Positions 1 through 8,815 are shown, numbered from the stretch's first letter. The stretch is DNA of 64,000 nucleotides from UBA8941 sp963780545 (GCA_963780545.1 CAWACK010000008.1:372001-436000), one strand, 5' to 3'. Notes: generated by a model not told the origin, from the sequence alone. Numbers and translations: made by a program.

Positions 1-5
1 ATAGC

Positions 6-494
6 TCATGGCTTCGCCTCCGAGATTCGCTTTATGAATTCGGGCTCAGACTCAACCTCAGGGAGCCCCCTGTCGGCTCGCTCCTCATTTGTGAAGTCAT
101 CCACAGCGTAGACTCGGCCATTAGCCTTGAGGATATCAAGTAGCTTGAGCAGATTGGGTGGCGCAAAACCTTCCCTGGCAGCCATATTCCTGAGGACAGT
201 CATTACCTCTGGGGGTCTAACATCCTGCGGGCACCTCTCCTCACACATGAAGCACATGCTACAGAGCCAGATGGTGTCGGAGGCGTAGACGCGGCTTCTC
301 AAACCCATCTTCGCCAGCTTCATGATCCTCCGGGGGCTGAATGAGACTTCGACCTCCCTCACCGGACAGGAGGCTGTGCAGGCACCGCATTGGAAGCACT
401 TATCTAGGTCGCTGGCTCCGAGCTCCGACTCAAGCCTTCTTATGAAGCGAGAATCCGCTTCGGCTAGATCCACGACGCTGTCTGAGCCGGTCAT
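6..494 (-). CDS. hdrC: Heterodisulfide reductase subunit C (HdrC)-like iron-sulfur protein
   Basis: Predicted 162-residue electron-transfer protein carrying two [4Fe-4S] clusters, the partner of HdrB and HdrA in heterodisulfide reductase-type complexes. Two classic cysteine sets are visible: C33/C36/C39/C43 (CFQCGACTASCP) and C78/C81/C84/C88 (CSMCFMCEERCP). Length matches soluble HdrC. It begins with ATG at 494, about 50 bases downstream of the last gene of the group 4 hydrogenase operon on the same strand, so co-transcription is likely. The catalytic partner HdrB is not in the window; it may lie to the left of base 1. The family call is firm; the electron acceptor (CoM-S-S-CoB or something else) cannot be read from the sequence. 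Confidence 0.88.
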   Translation of the reverse strand: MTGSDSVVDLAEADSRFIRRLESELGASDLDKCFQCGACTASCPVREVEVSFSPRRIMKLAKMGLRSRVYASDTIWLCSMCFMCEERCPQDVRPPEVMTVLRNMAAREGFAPPNLLKLLDILKANGRVYAVDDFTNEERADRGLPEVESEPEFIKRISEAKP

Positions 495-543
495 CTATTG
501 TGAAGAAATACAGTGGATTAAAAAGTTTGAGCCGAAAATGGTC

Positions 544-882
544 TTAATCCTTCTTAAGCTCATAGACCTCGGTCTTCTTCTCGTACTCCGGTGCCCTCAT
601 CTCTTCGGCCCCAGAGATCGCCTGCTGCATGCAGTTGTCGATACAGAGATAGCAGAAGAGGCACTTGAAGGGCTGGTACTCGACCTTCTTCTCCTCGGGG
701 TAGACCTTGATCGCCATGCTGGGGCAGACACGCTCGCAGTCTTGACACTCGTCGCACCTGTTCATATCCCACGTCAGGGCACCCCGGGTACCAGGCACCG
801 GCTTAGGCTTCTCGAATGGGTAGTTGACCGTCGCGGGTTTGCTGATGAGGTTCTTCAATACTTCTTTGAGCATTTCCGGCAT
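544..882 (-). CDS. Group 4 [NiFe]-hydrogenase ferredoxin-like subunit (NuoI/EchF-like)
   Basis: Predicted 112-residue protein with two [4Fe-4S] clusters that passes electrons between ferredoxin and the small subunit of an energy-converting hydrogenase. Cysteines C43/C46/C49/C53 and C74/C77/C80/C84 form two CxxCxxCxxxCP-type motifs, although the last P is replaced by M in the second. The longer in-frame extension up to 1041 overlaps the preceding gene completely and has no family-like sequence. I therefore start at the ATG at 882, which follows a good ribosome-binding site (GGGAGGGAG) and lies 2 bases from the stop of the large-subunit gene. It is the last gene of the hydrogenase operon before hdrC. 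Confidence 0.9.
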   Translation of the reverse strand: MPEMLKEVLKNLISKPATVNYPFEKPKPVPGTRGALTWDMNRCDECQDCERVCPSMAIKVYPEEKKVEYQPFKCLFCYLCIDNCMQQAISGAEEMRAPEYEKKTEVYELKKD

Positions 883-884
883 CT

Positions 885-2012
885 CTAGCTCCCTCCCTTC
901 TTGACCTGAACGAAGCGCTCTGTGCAACTTATGCACGGGTCGATGCTGTGTACGATTGTGGGTATATCCGGGATCTCGTTGCCGATGAGCATCGAGACAA
1001 GCGGCGCGATGTTGGCGGCTGTTGGGGTTCGGATCTTGCATCTGATCAGCTTGTTTGTGCCATTCCCCTCGATGTAGTAGAAGAGCTCGCCTCGGGGCTG
1101 CTCCGTCCTCGCGATGGCCGTTCCATCGGGGAACTTGGTGTTCTTGTTTAGTACGGGCCCCCCAGGCATCTCCTTCAGCGCCCTCTCGATTAGGTTGAGG
1201 CTCTGAAAGACCTCGTCGTATCGGACGAGCATCCTCGAGTAGCTGTCCTCTCCCTCGTGTACGATGGGCTCGAATCCGAGCGCGCCATACGCCTCATAAC
1301 CAGTCATCCTCATGTCCTGCTTAATGCCGCTGCCCCTTATCGTGGGGCCGACAGCACCGAGGAAGGAAGCTTTACCCTTGGGAAGGATCCCTCTTCCCTC
1401 GCACTTCGCCTTCACGGCGGAGTCACTGTAGAATACGGGCCTTAGGACCTCCATCTTCTTCCTCACGACACCGAGGTCCTCCACGTATGCCTTGGCGAGG
1501 CTCTCGTCTATGTCCTTCCTACAGCCGCCTATGAGGTTGGTCTCTAAGTGGATGCGGTGACCGTTCGTCTTCTCGTTGAGTGTGAGTATGACCTCCCTGT
1601 CGCGCCAGATCTGCATGAAGAGGCTCTCGAACCCTATGGCGTCGGCGAATAGACCGAGCCAGAGAAGGTGGCTCTGGAGGCGTTGCAGCTCGCTCCATAT
1701 GACGCGCAGGTACTTGGCGCGAGGTGGCACCTCCGTGTCGGTGACCTTCTCTATAGCCTCACTGTAGGTCATCCCATGTATGTAGTTACAGATGCCACAG
1801 ACACGCTCGCAGAGGTATATGTTCCTCTTGTAGTCGTTGAGTTCGCATCCGCGCTCTATACCGCGGTGGACGTAGCCGAGGTTGGGTACTACGTCGACGA
1901 TCTTTTCCTCATCGACGATGAAGCGGAGGTGCACAGGTTCAGGTAGCACTGGGTGCTGTGGCCCGAAGGGTATGACGGTATACTTATTCTGAGACATCTT
2001 AGAATCACTCAT
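885..2012 (-). CDS. Group 4 [NiFe]-hydrogenase catalytic large subunit (NuoD/EchE-like)
   Basis: Predicted 375-residue catalytic subunit of a membrane-bound energy-converting hydrogenase. Both nickel-binding motifs are intact: N-terminal ERVCGIC (C72, C75) and C-terminal DPCISC (C360, C363). This separates it from the NuoD/FpoD proteins, which have lost these cysteines. Only 12 residues follow the last cysteine, ending TERFVQVKKGGS, so a short or absent cleavable tail is implied. I chose the ATG at 2012, which overlaps the stop of the upstream gene (ATGAGTGA); an ATG at 1997 is nearly as good. The operon gives the other subunits in NuoL, H, B, C, D, I order. Confidence 0.93.
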   Translation of the reverse strand: MSDSKMSQNKYTVIPFGPQHPVLPEPVHLRFIVDEEKIVDVVPNLGYVHRGIERGCELNDYKRNIYLCERVCGICNYIHGMTYSEAIEKVTDTEVPPRAKYLRVIWSELQRLQSHLLWLGLFADAIGFESLFMQIWRDREVILTLNEKTNGHRIHLETNLIGGCRKDIDESLAKAYVEDLGVVRKKMEVLRPVFYSDSAVKAKCEGRGILPKGKASFLGAVGPTIRGSGIKQDMRMTGYEAYGALGFEPIVHEGEDSYSRMLVRYDEVFQSLNLIERALKEMPGGPVLNKNTKFPDGTAIARTEQPRGELFYYIEGNGTNKLIRCKIRTPTAANIAPLVSMLIGNEIPDIPTIVHSIDPCISCTERFVQVKKGGS

Positions 2013-3804
2013 TCCAGTCACACTTCCAGCAGCGTTTGGCCTCCCTAAGCGCCTCGTCTTGGTCGAAGCCAAGTTCGACCTCATCGAAGCACTTTATGCG
2101 CTCCTCGGAGTTTAGCTCTCGGCATACTACCCTCTCCTGGAATCTTATCTCCTCGATGTTTGTGGGGCGACCAACGAACTCATCCATCTCGAGGTCGGGG
2201 CTAGGCAGACCTTTACCGCCGAGATCTAAATCGATATAGTGGGCAGCTTTTCTACCGTCTCTTAGCGCCTCAATGACTGAGCTGGGGCCGTAGACGCCGT
2301 CGCCTCCGGCGTAGACGCCGGGAAGAGATGTCTGCATCGTCTCCTCGTTGACTACGATCCTGCCTTGCCTGTTTACATCTACACCGAAGTCGGAGGGAAC
2401 TACTACAGACTGGCCGATTGCTTTAACGATTGTGTCGACTTCAACCGTATACTCGCTTCCAGGCATGGGAACTGGCCTGCGTCTACCCGAGTCGTCGGGT
2501 TCACCTAGCTGCATATGCTGTAGAGTGAGCTTCAGTGGCTTCCCAGGTGTGATCTTCAATGGAGTTGTTAGATACTCAAAGCTGATGCCCTCCTGAAGCG
2601 CCCCCTGAATCTCGTGTGGCGAAGCGGGCATCTCCTTCTCGGTGCGCCGATAATACATGACTACCCCACCGGCACCAAGACGCTTCGAGACGCGGGCGGC
2701 GTCGATCGAGCTGTTGCCTCCGCCGATTATGGCGACCCTGTCTCCGATGGCTGGGCTATTATCGTGGACGTTAACCTGGTTAAGAAGCTCGCGGAAATCC
2801 ATGACTCCATCGACATCCTCTCCCTCAACCCCTAGCTTGTAACTGTCTAGTGCCCCAATGCCAACGAATACGGCGTCGTGGTTCCTCTTCAGTGTCTTTA
2901 GGTTCTTAACCTCTCTCTTAGTCTTGAGTTCGACGCAAGCCTCCTCTAAGCGAGCATTTATCTCCTCCTCAAGGAGTGCCTTAGGTAGCCTATACTTGGG
3001 AATACCCCAGAGCATGGCTCCGCCACAGCGGTCGTTCTTCTCGTAGAGGGTGACTTCGTGGCCGAGTAGGCCGAGGAAATATGCGCATCCAACGCCTGCA
3101 GGTCCTCCGCCGACTACGGCGATCTTCTTTCCAGTTGGCTCTGCTCTCTTGACCTCCCTTTTCAGACTAGGCATCGAGTCCGCGGTGTACCTCTTAAGGA
3201 GCCTTATCTGAATGGGCTCGTCGTTACGCTCCTGGCGACAACCTTCCTGGCATGGAGCAAAACATACTCTGCCAAGAATCGCTGGTAAGGGTGCGCGCTC
3301 GCAGACGGTGCTGTAACCCGCCTGCGAGTTACCCTCCGCTATCTGGCGTATGTATTTTGGTGCGTTGACCATCCCGGGGCACTGCTCGCGGCAGCGTCCA
3401 TAGAACCGCTTGATGAACGGGACGGGGCCAACCGCAGGCTTGACTAGCGTCGTATCGTCAGCGCCCTCGATCGTGAGGAGCTTGCCACCGAAGTCGACGC
3501 TTATTCCTGAGATCCGGATCTTGAAGAGATCTTGGAGCTCGTTCTCGTAGAGGAGAGCCGATGGGTATAGGCTTGTGATGCTCGGCATAGCCTCCTCCCT
3601 AGGCGTTTTGACCCTGAGGTTGACTACGTCGATGCCCTTCTCGAAGTTGTAGACGAACTCGATCTCCTTCCCATGGTCTAAGGCGGTAATCGTTAGGAGT
3701 CGAGCTCCCTGAGCCTTGAGGTCGTTGAGCTTGTTGAACATCTCCGTCTTCTCAGCGTAGATGTCCTCGGTCTTGGTCTTGAGATCGAACTGCTGAGTCG
3801 TCAC
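2005..3804 (-). CDS. Fusion of NuoC/EchD-like hydrogenase subunit with GltD/NfnB-type FAD-NAD(P)H oxidoreductase
   Basis: 599-residue two-part protein. Residues 1 to about 120 resemble the 30 kDa NuoC/EchD subunit, including the ELQDLFKIRISG signature near 89-100. From about 130 to the end it is a glutamate-synthase-small-chain / NfnB-like flavoprotein. This part has an N-terminal Fe-S cysteine set (C138, C142, C168, C181, C185, C189), an FAD Rossmann motif VGGGPAG at 231-237, a second nucleotide-binding motif IIGGGNSSIDAA near 350, and a C-terminal CWKC pair (C592, C595). It lies between the small-subunit and large-subunit genes, spaced by 1 base and overlapping by 8. This implies that an NAD(P)H-reactive module is physically built into the hydrogenase. 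No break is seen between the two parts. Confidence 0.9.
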   Translation of the reverse strand: MTTQQFDLKTKTEDIYAEKTEMFNKLNDLKAQGARLLTITALDHGKEIEFVYNFEKGIDVVNLRVKTPREEAMPSITSLYPSALLYENELQDLFKIRISGISVDFGGKLLTIEGADDTTLVKPAVGPVPFIKRFYGRCREQCPGMVNAPKYIRQIAEGNSQAGYSTVCERAPLPAILGRVCFAPCQEGCRQERNDEPIQIRLLKRYTADSMPSLKREVKRAEPTGKKIAVVGGGPAGVGCAYFLGLLGHEVTLYEKNDRCGGAMLWGIPKYRLPKALLEEEINARLEEACVELKTKREVKNLKTLKRNHDAVFVGIGALDSYKLGVEGEDVDGVMDFRELLNQVNVHDNSPAIGDRVAIIGGGNSSIDAARVSKRLGAGGVVMYYRRTEKEMPASPHEIQGALQEGISFEYLTTPLKITPGKPLKLTLQHMQLGEPDDSGRRRPVPMPGSEYTVEVDTIVKAIGQSVVVPSDFGVDVNRQGRIVVNEETMQTSLPGVYAGGDGVYGPSSVIEALRDGRKAAHYIDLDLGGKGLPSPDLEMDEFVGRPTNIEEIRFQERVVCRELNSEERIKCFDEVELGFDQDEALREAKRCWKCDWNE

Positions 3805-3805
3805 C

Positions 3806-4249
3806 TTAGTTCACCTTCTCCCCCTCGCTTACCCTCTGGAGCTTCTGCAGGGCAAGCACGACACCATCTATGATCGACTCGGGGCGGGCGGCACAGCCGG
3901 GAACGTATACGTCTACGGGGATGACCTTGTCGACGCCCCCGAGGGTGTTAGGGCAGTTGTGGAAGATCGCTCCGCTACAAGCACACTCGCCTATGGCGAT
4001 CACAGCCTTCGGCTGAGGCATTTGGTCGAAGAGGTTCTTGAGGACCCTCTGGTTTCTCTTGTTGGCTGGCCCTGTGACCAGCAGCACGTCTGCGTGCTTA
4101 GGATCACCTATATTGACGATGCCGAATCGCTCTACATCGAACTTCGGCGTCAGCGCTGCCAGAATCTCTATGTCGCAGCCGTTGCAGCTACCGCAGTCGA
4201 AATGCAGGACCCACGGCGACTTGAGCCGTGCCTTGGTCATTGTCTTCAT
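3806..4249 (-). CDS. Group 4 [NiFe]-hydrogenase small subunit (NuoB/EchC-like)
   Basis: 147-residue electron-transfer subunit holding the [4Fe-4S] cluster next to the catalytic site. Cluster ligands are seen in FDCGSCNGCDIE near the N-terminus, GECACSG in the middle and VPGCAARPE near the C-terminus, the usual pattern for NuoB/EchC proteins. The start overlaps the stop of the NuoH-like gene by 4 bases, indicating translational coupling. The next gene starts 1 base after its stop. It acts at the cytoplasmic face, docked on the NuoH-like membrane subunit. Confidence 0.93.
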   Translation of the reverse strand: MKTMTKARLKSPWVLHFDCGSCNGCDIEILAALTPKFDVERFGIVNIGDPKHADVLLVTGPANKRNQRVLKNLFDQMPQPKAVIAIGECACSGAIFHNCPNTLGGVDKVIPVDVYVPGCAARPESIIDGVVLALQKLQRVSEGEKVN

Positions 4250-5130
4250 GAGAGAATCACCAACCGGGCGACGAGCCCGACTATATTTGCGAGTATGAGT
4301 AGGAAACCTACGACCCAGGTGGTCTTGACCATCGTTTTCCAGTCTAGCCTAGGGTAGCTGTTGTCAATCAGCAAGACGATGAAGAATAGAATAAAGGCTA
4401 AAGCGGCTCCTATGATTAGGTTGGGTGCCCAGAATAGACTCACGAAACCGAGGAGCAGGGCCACCTTCGTCCAGTGGCCTAGCTCGACCATGGCGAGAGT
4501 ATAGCCGCTGAACTCGGTATAGATCCCTCTGACAAGTTCCTGGTGTGCGTGGCTCGACGCGGAGACGTCGAAAGGCGACTTCTTCATGTCGATCACGAGC
4601 ACAGGAATCAGGGCTAGGAACGTTAGAGGGAGTATGGTTAGGAGGGGTGTCCCGAATTGGAATATTCCCCCGACCATAAAGTTACCCGTCACGAAGGAGA
4701 TGCTGATAGCTGCTAAGATTAGGATGGGCTCATAGCTCATCATCCCAAGTAGCTCACGGCGAGCCCCCAAGTTGCTATAGGTTGATTTGGAGTTGAAAGC
4801 CGCTACAATCAGGCATAGGTCAGCGATCCCTATGGTGAAGATCAGGAGAAGCATGTCCTGACCGAAGGCAAGCAACGCGAACGCTGCGAGGCTGAAGCCG
4901 AAGTAGCCGAAGGCGAGGACGGGTTGGATCTTGCTCGCGATGAAGGGTTCCTTCCCCCAGAGCTTGATCGCGTCGTAGAAGGGCTGTGTGATCGGTGGGC
5001 CCATCCTGTTCTGCATCCTAGCCGTGAGCTTCCGGTCGATCCCCATTAGCAGGCCGCCGATGATCGGCGCCAATATCACGAGGACGACTGGGACGTATGT
5101 ATAAGGGTTAGTTAGGTCAACCATAATCAC
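4246..5130 (-). CDS. Membrane subunit of group 4 hydrogenase (NuoH/EchB-like)
   Basis: 294-residue integral membrane protein of the NuoH / EchB family, which anchors the hydrogenase arm and forms the entry to the ion path. Sequence features are a first transmembrane segment after NPYTYVPVVL, the conserved loop with GPPITQPFYDAIKLWGKE, and the later KSPFDVSASSHAHQELVRG segment typical of the family. About eight hydrophobic segments are present. The start is GTG at 5130, overlapping the TGA of the preceding gene; an ATG two codons on is the alternative. Tight coupling with both neighbours supports a single complex. Confidence 0.93.
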   Translation of the reverse strand: MIMVDLTNPYTYVPVVLVILAPIIGGLLMGIDRKLTARMQNRMGPPITQPFYDAIKLWGKEPFIASKIQPVLAFGYFGFSLAAFALLAFGQDMLLLIFTIGIADLCLIVAAFNSKSTYSNLGARRELLGMMSYEPILILAAISISFVTGNFMVGGIFQFGTPLLTILPLTFLALIPVLVIDMKKSPFDVSASSHAHQELVRGIYTEFSGYTLAMVELGHWTKVALLLGFVSLFWAPNLIIGAALAFILFFIVLLIDNSYPRLDWKTMVKTTWVVGFLLILANIVGLVARLVILS

Positions 5131-7043
5131 AGCACCACCGTGAAGAACATGACGAAAACGATCAGCGCGCCAGCGATTACGCCGTAGGTCCAGACCTTAG
5201 ATTCGCTGAACTCGTTCTCCATAAACATTCCAGAGATCTCAATCGGTACCTGAGTGTCAGCAGTGGTCCTAAAGGCCTCGGGGTTGTCGGCGACGTTCTC
5301 ACCACTTACATATGGTGCCTTGACTACACCACCCTTGCTACGGGAGATTAATACACCCACCAAGATTATCGCAGCTGCGCCTATCCAGTAGGGGATCGTT
5401 AGGAAGGAGCCGAATCCTGTGGTGACACTCACGACGCTTGCGCCTATGGAGGAAACGTATCCAACGGGCATTGCTGGCAGCACTACGCTATTTATCAACA
5501 AGGATACCCCCAAGCCCATTACAACGCTTAGGGATAGTAACGTGAACATAGAGAGAACGTAGGGAGCGGGCAACTCCTCGTTTCCTAGCCCCTTGCCAGA
5601 CTGGGGTAGCATTAGCATGTGACCCAGCCACTTAGAGTAGTATACCGTAGTGGCGGCGCTCCCGATCAGGACAAAGATGATCATTATTATTTTACCAATG
5701 GTTGGCGCTGAGACTATTGCATCGATCGCTGCCCACTTACCCAACAGCATCCCAAAAGGGGGCAGAAACATACTCAACATCGCGATAACCATTATCACAG
5801 TCGTCAGTGGTAACTTAGCTAGCAGCCCCTCCCAGTCCTCGATGAGACGAGTGTTGACACGGTTCTCGACCACACCCGCACATAAGAAGAGTAGACCCTT
5901 TGAGACCGAGTGGAAGAGGAGGAGTGTCAAAGCAGCGGCGTAACTCAGAGGCGTGTTTATGCCCGCACAGAGAATGATGAGACCAAGATTCCCGATCGTC
6001 GAGTATGCAAGAATTCCCTTCGAGACCCTCTCATTCAAAGCGAGCACCGCCGAAATCATGAACGTGAAAGCACCCACAAGGGCAATACCAAAACTTAGGG
6101 CGGTACCGCTGAAGGCAGGCGCCATCCTTAGAATGAGGTAGATGCCGGCGTTAACCATAGTACTCGAGTGTAATAGGGCGGAGACCGGCGTAGGCGCTAC
6201 CATTGCACCCTGTAGCCATTTATTGAACGGAAACTGAGCTGACTTTGTGAATGCAGCGAAGGCCAAGGTCGCGAAAAGCAGTAGATAGATCGGTGCTACG
6301 CCCTTGCTCAGAAGCGCCTCGATAGATAAAGTACCCGCGAAGTAGTAGCCGAGGAAGATTGCTGCGATGAACCCTATTCCACCAATAAGATTCATCCAAA
6401 GGGCTGTCAATGCGTTCTTTACAGCTATCTCAGTCCCATCGTGTCTGATCAACTCGTAGCTACAGAGCGTCGTGACCTCCCAAAAGAAGTAGACCCAGTA
6501 GAGGCTATTACTGAAGACAAGACCATACATTGCACCCAACAGAAGTAACATGAAGAAGAAGAAACGCGGCTGCTTGCTCTTCTCAATATGGAGGTGATGT
6601 TCATGCTCTTCCATGTAGCTCAGCGCGTACACGACTATCAGGGAACCTACGACACCGATGATCAGACTCATCACAAGGGACAGCTCATTTATGATCATCA
6701 GAGGCTCGACCGCCATCCCGCCGAGCCCAAACTCGAAGTAAACCAAAGGGAGAAGCTGGAAAACCGAGAGACCTAAAACAAGCCAGTTCTTGTACTTCAG
6801 TCCAGCGTAGAGAAAGTAAACTAATAGAGCCAAGTCAAGAACAATAATAACGTTCTCAAATATCGGGGCAGGATCATAAACAAACTCGCCACCAACATAT
6901 AGTAAAATAGATGAGCCAATCAATACAACCGCGGTCAGAGCAACTAATATCCTACGGGCCACCTTATTGTCTAAAGCGTAACATAAAAGGCCCGCCAGAG
7001 GCGGGAAAACCACCGTCAGGGCTATGAGAGTATCTCCGTTCAT
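5127..7043 (-). CDS. Proton/sodium-pumping antiporter-like subunit of group 4 hydrogenase (NuoL/MrpA/EchA-like)
   Basis: 638-residue polytopic membrane protein of the NuoL/M/N, MrpA/D and EchA superfamily and first gene of the hydrogenase operon. It carries the family core: FFWEVTTLCSYELIRHD, a lysine-bearing TKSAQFPFNKWLQGAMVAPTP helix, and LLHSSTMVNAGIYLILR. Around 14 or more hydrophobic segments are visible, with a hydrophilic segment and a final helix at the C-terminus. It is the only antiporter-like subunit in the operon, as in Ech-type enzymes, with no separate Mrp modules. It is the likely site where H2/ferredoxin/NAD(P)H redox energy is tied to ion movement. Confidence 0.93.
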   Translation of the reverse strand: MNGDTLIALTVVFPPLAGLLCYALDNKVARRILVALTAVVLIGSSILLYVGGEFVYDPAPIFENVIIVLDLALLVYFLYAGLKYKNWLVLGLSVFQLLPLVYFEFGLGGMAVEPLMIINELSLVMSLIIGVVGSLIVVYALSYMEEHEHHLHIEKSKQPRFFFFMLLLLGAMYGLVFSNSLYWVYFFWEVTTLCSYELIRHDGTEIAVKNALTALWMNLIGGIGFIAAIFLGYYFAGTLSIEALLSKGVAPIYLLLFATLAFAAFTKSAQFPFNKWLQGAMVAPTPVSALLHSSTMVNAGIYLILRMAPAFSGTALSFGIALVGAFTFMISAVLALNERVSKGILAYSTIGNLGLIILCAGINTPLSYAAALTLLLFHSVSKGLLFLCAGVVENRVNTRLIEDWEGLLAKLPLTTVIMVIAMLSMFLPPFGMLLGKWAAIDAIVSAPTIGKIIMIIFVLIGSAATTVYYSKWLGHMLMLPQSGKGLGNEELPAPYVLSMFTLLSLSVVMGLGVSLLINSVVLPAMPVGYVSSIGASVVSVTTGFGSFLTIPYWIGAAAIILVGVLISRSKGGVVKAPYVSGENVADNPEAFRTTADTQVPIEISGMFMENEFSESKVWTYGVIAGALIVFVMFFTVVL

Positions 7044-7061
7044 GAATCCTCACACAACATT

Positions 7062-7138
7062 TGTACAGGTATAACTGAGATAGCAATTGTTTTAGGTTCA
7101 GGATAAAGGTAAGTATTTACCTTTATCAAACCTGTACA
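7062..7138. promoter_or_regulatory. Nested inverted repeat upstream of the hydrogenase operon (probable operator)
   Basis: Two perfect inverted repeats are nested here. The inner one is GATAAAGGTAA (7102-7112), a GTAT loop, then TTACCTTTATC (7117-7127). The outer one is TGTACAGGT (7062-7070) with ACCTGTACA (7130-7138). They lie 19-95 bases upstream of the ATG of the NuoL-like gene, where an archaeal TATA box and start site would fall, so a bound dimeric regulator would block or shape transcription. GTACAGGT recurs at 8927-8934 in the nfnA promoter. The arms are directly visible; the operator role is inferred. Confidence 0.6.
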
Positions 7139-7437
7139 TACCATCTCCTAGGCTTCAGATGTATTGGATTTAAAGATATCGCTAAAAAGTTCTAATTAGA
7201 ATGCAACTTGTTGACTTCATTATTTAATATGCAAAAAACAATGGAGCCACAAAATGAAATTTGTTTGCAATAACACTGAAAATTATCTACGTTTTAAGAT
7301 AAAATAGTCATATTTTAGTAACTATTTGGAGAAAGCCTTAGTATATACTATAAAAAAAATAAATATAAAATATATACGAGGAAATTTATGGATAGCAATA
7401 TATACTGGATGGCTTGTTTTTATGAGAGGCGCGAAAA
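7139..7437. other. AT-rich intergenic region between the divergent hydrogenase operon and gdhA
   Basis: No gene is supported here. The stretch is very AT-rich, with several TATA-like runs. These include a ten-base AGTATATACT palindrome near 7345 followed by TATAAAAAAAATAAATATAAAAT, and a TTTTTAT at about 7415-7421 just before the gdhA ribosome-binding site. It should hold the gdhA promoter; the exact transcription start cannot be chosen from sequence alone. Confidence 0.4.
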
Positions 7438-8788
7438 TTGGACAAATATATTGAGAGCGTCTACAACAGTCTTGTTGAGAAGGATCCCCTTCAAAAGGAG
7501 TTCCATCAGGCTGCATACGAGGTTCTGACGACAATCGAGCCCGCGATCAAAAAGTACCCTAGTCTACAAGGAGCAGAAGATCCTTGAGAGGTTCGTGGAG
7601 CCCGAGAGACTCGTGCAGTTCCGTGTGCCTTGGAAGGACAAGAATGGTGAGATCCAGATCAACCGCGGCTACAGGATTCAGTTCAACTCAGCCATCGGTC
7701 CATACAAGGGTGGCTTCAGGTTCCACCCAACGGTTAACCTCAGCATCTTAAAGTTCCTGGGACTTGAGCAGATCTTAAAGAACAGCCTGACTACCCTACC
7801 TATGGGTGGTGCGAAGGGCGGCTCCGACTTCGACCCAAAGGGTAAGACCGATGCAGAGGTCGAGAGCTTCTGCTACGCGTTCATGCAGGAGATCTACAGA
7901 CACATTGGACAGTTCACTGACGTGCCCGCCGGTGACATCGGTGTAGGTGGCCGAGAGATCGGTTACATGTTCGGCGCCTACAGGAAGATCACAAACCAGC
8001 ACGGCGTTGGTGTGCTCACCGGTAAGGGCCTGGACTTCGGCGGATCTCTCATCAGGACGGAGGCTACTGGATATGGCGCAGTCTACTTCTGCGAAGAGAT
8101 GCTGAAGGCCAAGAAGGACACAATCAAGGGCAAGACAGCACTCGTCAGCGGCAGCGGCAACGTCGCACAGTACGCGGCAGAGAAGCTGATCCAACTAGGA
8201 GCCAAGGTCGTCACCCTTAGTGACTCCGACGGCTTCATTTATGATCCAGCGGGCGTCGACGAGAAGAAGCTCGCCTACGTCCTTGAGCTTAAGAACGTAA
8301 AGAGAGGCCGCATCAGCGAGTACGCTGAGAAATTCAAGGGAGTCGAGTACACGCCCAAGAAGACCCCATGGGGCATCAAGGCTGACCTCGCATTCCCAAG
8401 TGCGACCCAGAATGAGCTCAACGGCAAGGATGCTAAGACGCTTATCGACAATGGCTGTAAGGCTGTAACAGAGGGCGCTAACATGCCCTGCACCCTCGAC
8501 GCTATCGAGGCACTACAGAAGGCGAAGGTCCTCTACGCACCTGGCAAGGCTAGCAACGCCGGCGGTGTCGCCACAAGCGGACTCGAGATGTCCCAGAATA
8601 GCCAACGCTACTTCTGGACACGCGAGGAAGTTGACGAGAAGCTCCACGGAATCATGATAAGCATCCACAGGAATGCTTACGATACCGCGAAGCTCTTCGG
8701 TCAGCCAGGCAACTACGTCATGGGTGCAAACATCGCAGGCTTCCTCAAAGTAGCCAACGCGATGGTCGCCCAAGGCTACTACGCGTAA
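7438..8788 (+). CDS. gdhA: Glutamate dehydrogenase, bacterial NADP-type, interrupted by a +1 frameshift
   Basis: Hexameric glutamate dehydrogenase (oxidative deamination of glutamate or the reverse), close to the E. coli GdhA type. Core motifs include SAIGPYKGGFRFHP, LPMGGAKGGSDFDPKG, DVPAGDIGVGGREIGY and SGSGNVAQYAAEKL. The continuous frame begins only at 7595, but the missing N-terminus is encoded upstream in another frame, from TTG at 7438 (after GAGAGG) reading LDKYIESVYNSLVEKDPLQ. Dropping one base near 7558-7562 gives KKYPVYKEQKILERFVEPE, as expected for the family, for a total of about 449 residues. Probably a sequencing error or a recent mutation. Its product feeds 2-oxoglutarate and NADPH to the neighbouring redox genes. 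Confidence 0.88.
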
Positions 8789-8789
8789 A

Positions 8790-8815
8790 ATCCTCTCCTT
8801 TTTTCTTTTTCTATT
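8790..8815 (+). terminator. T-rich terminator after gdhA
   Basis: Immediately after the gdhA stop there are several runs of T (TTTTTTCTTTTTCT). Archaeal RNA polymerase commonly stops at such tracts. No stem is needed or seen. Confidence 0.5.

Noticed and set aside
7322..7534. A 70-codon minus-strand protein
   Set aside because: It covers the gdhA start region and promoter in the other direction; low-complexity AT-rich sequence, no family-like features.
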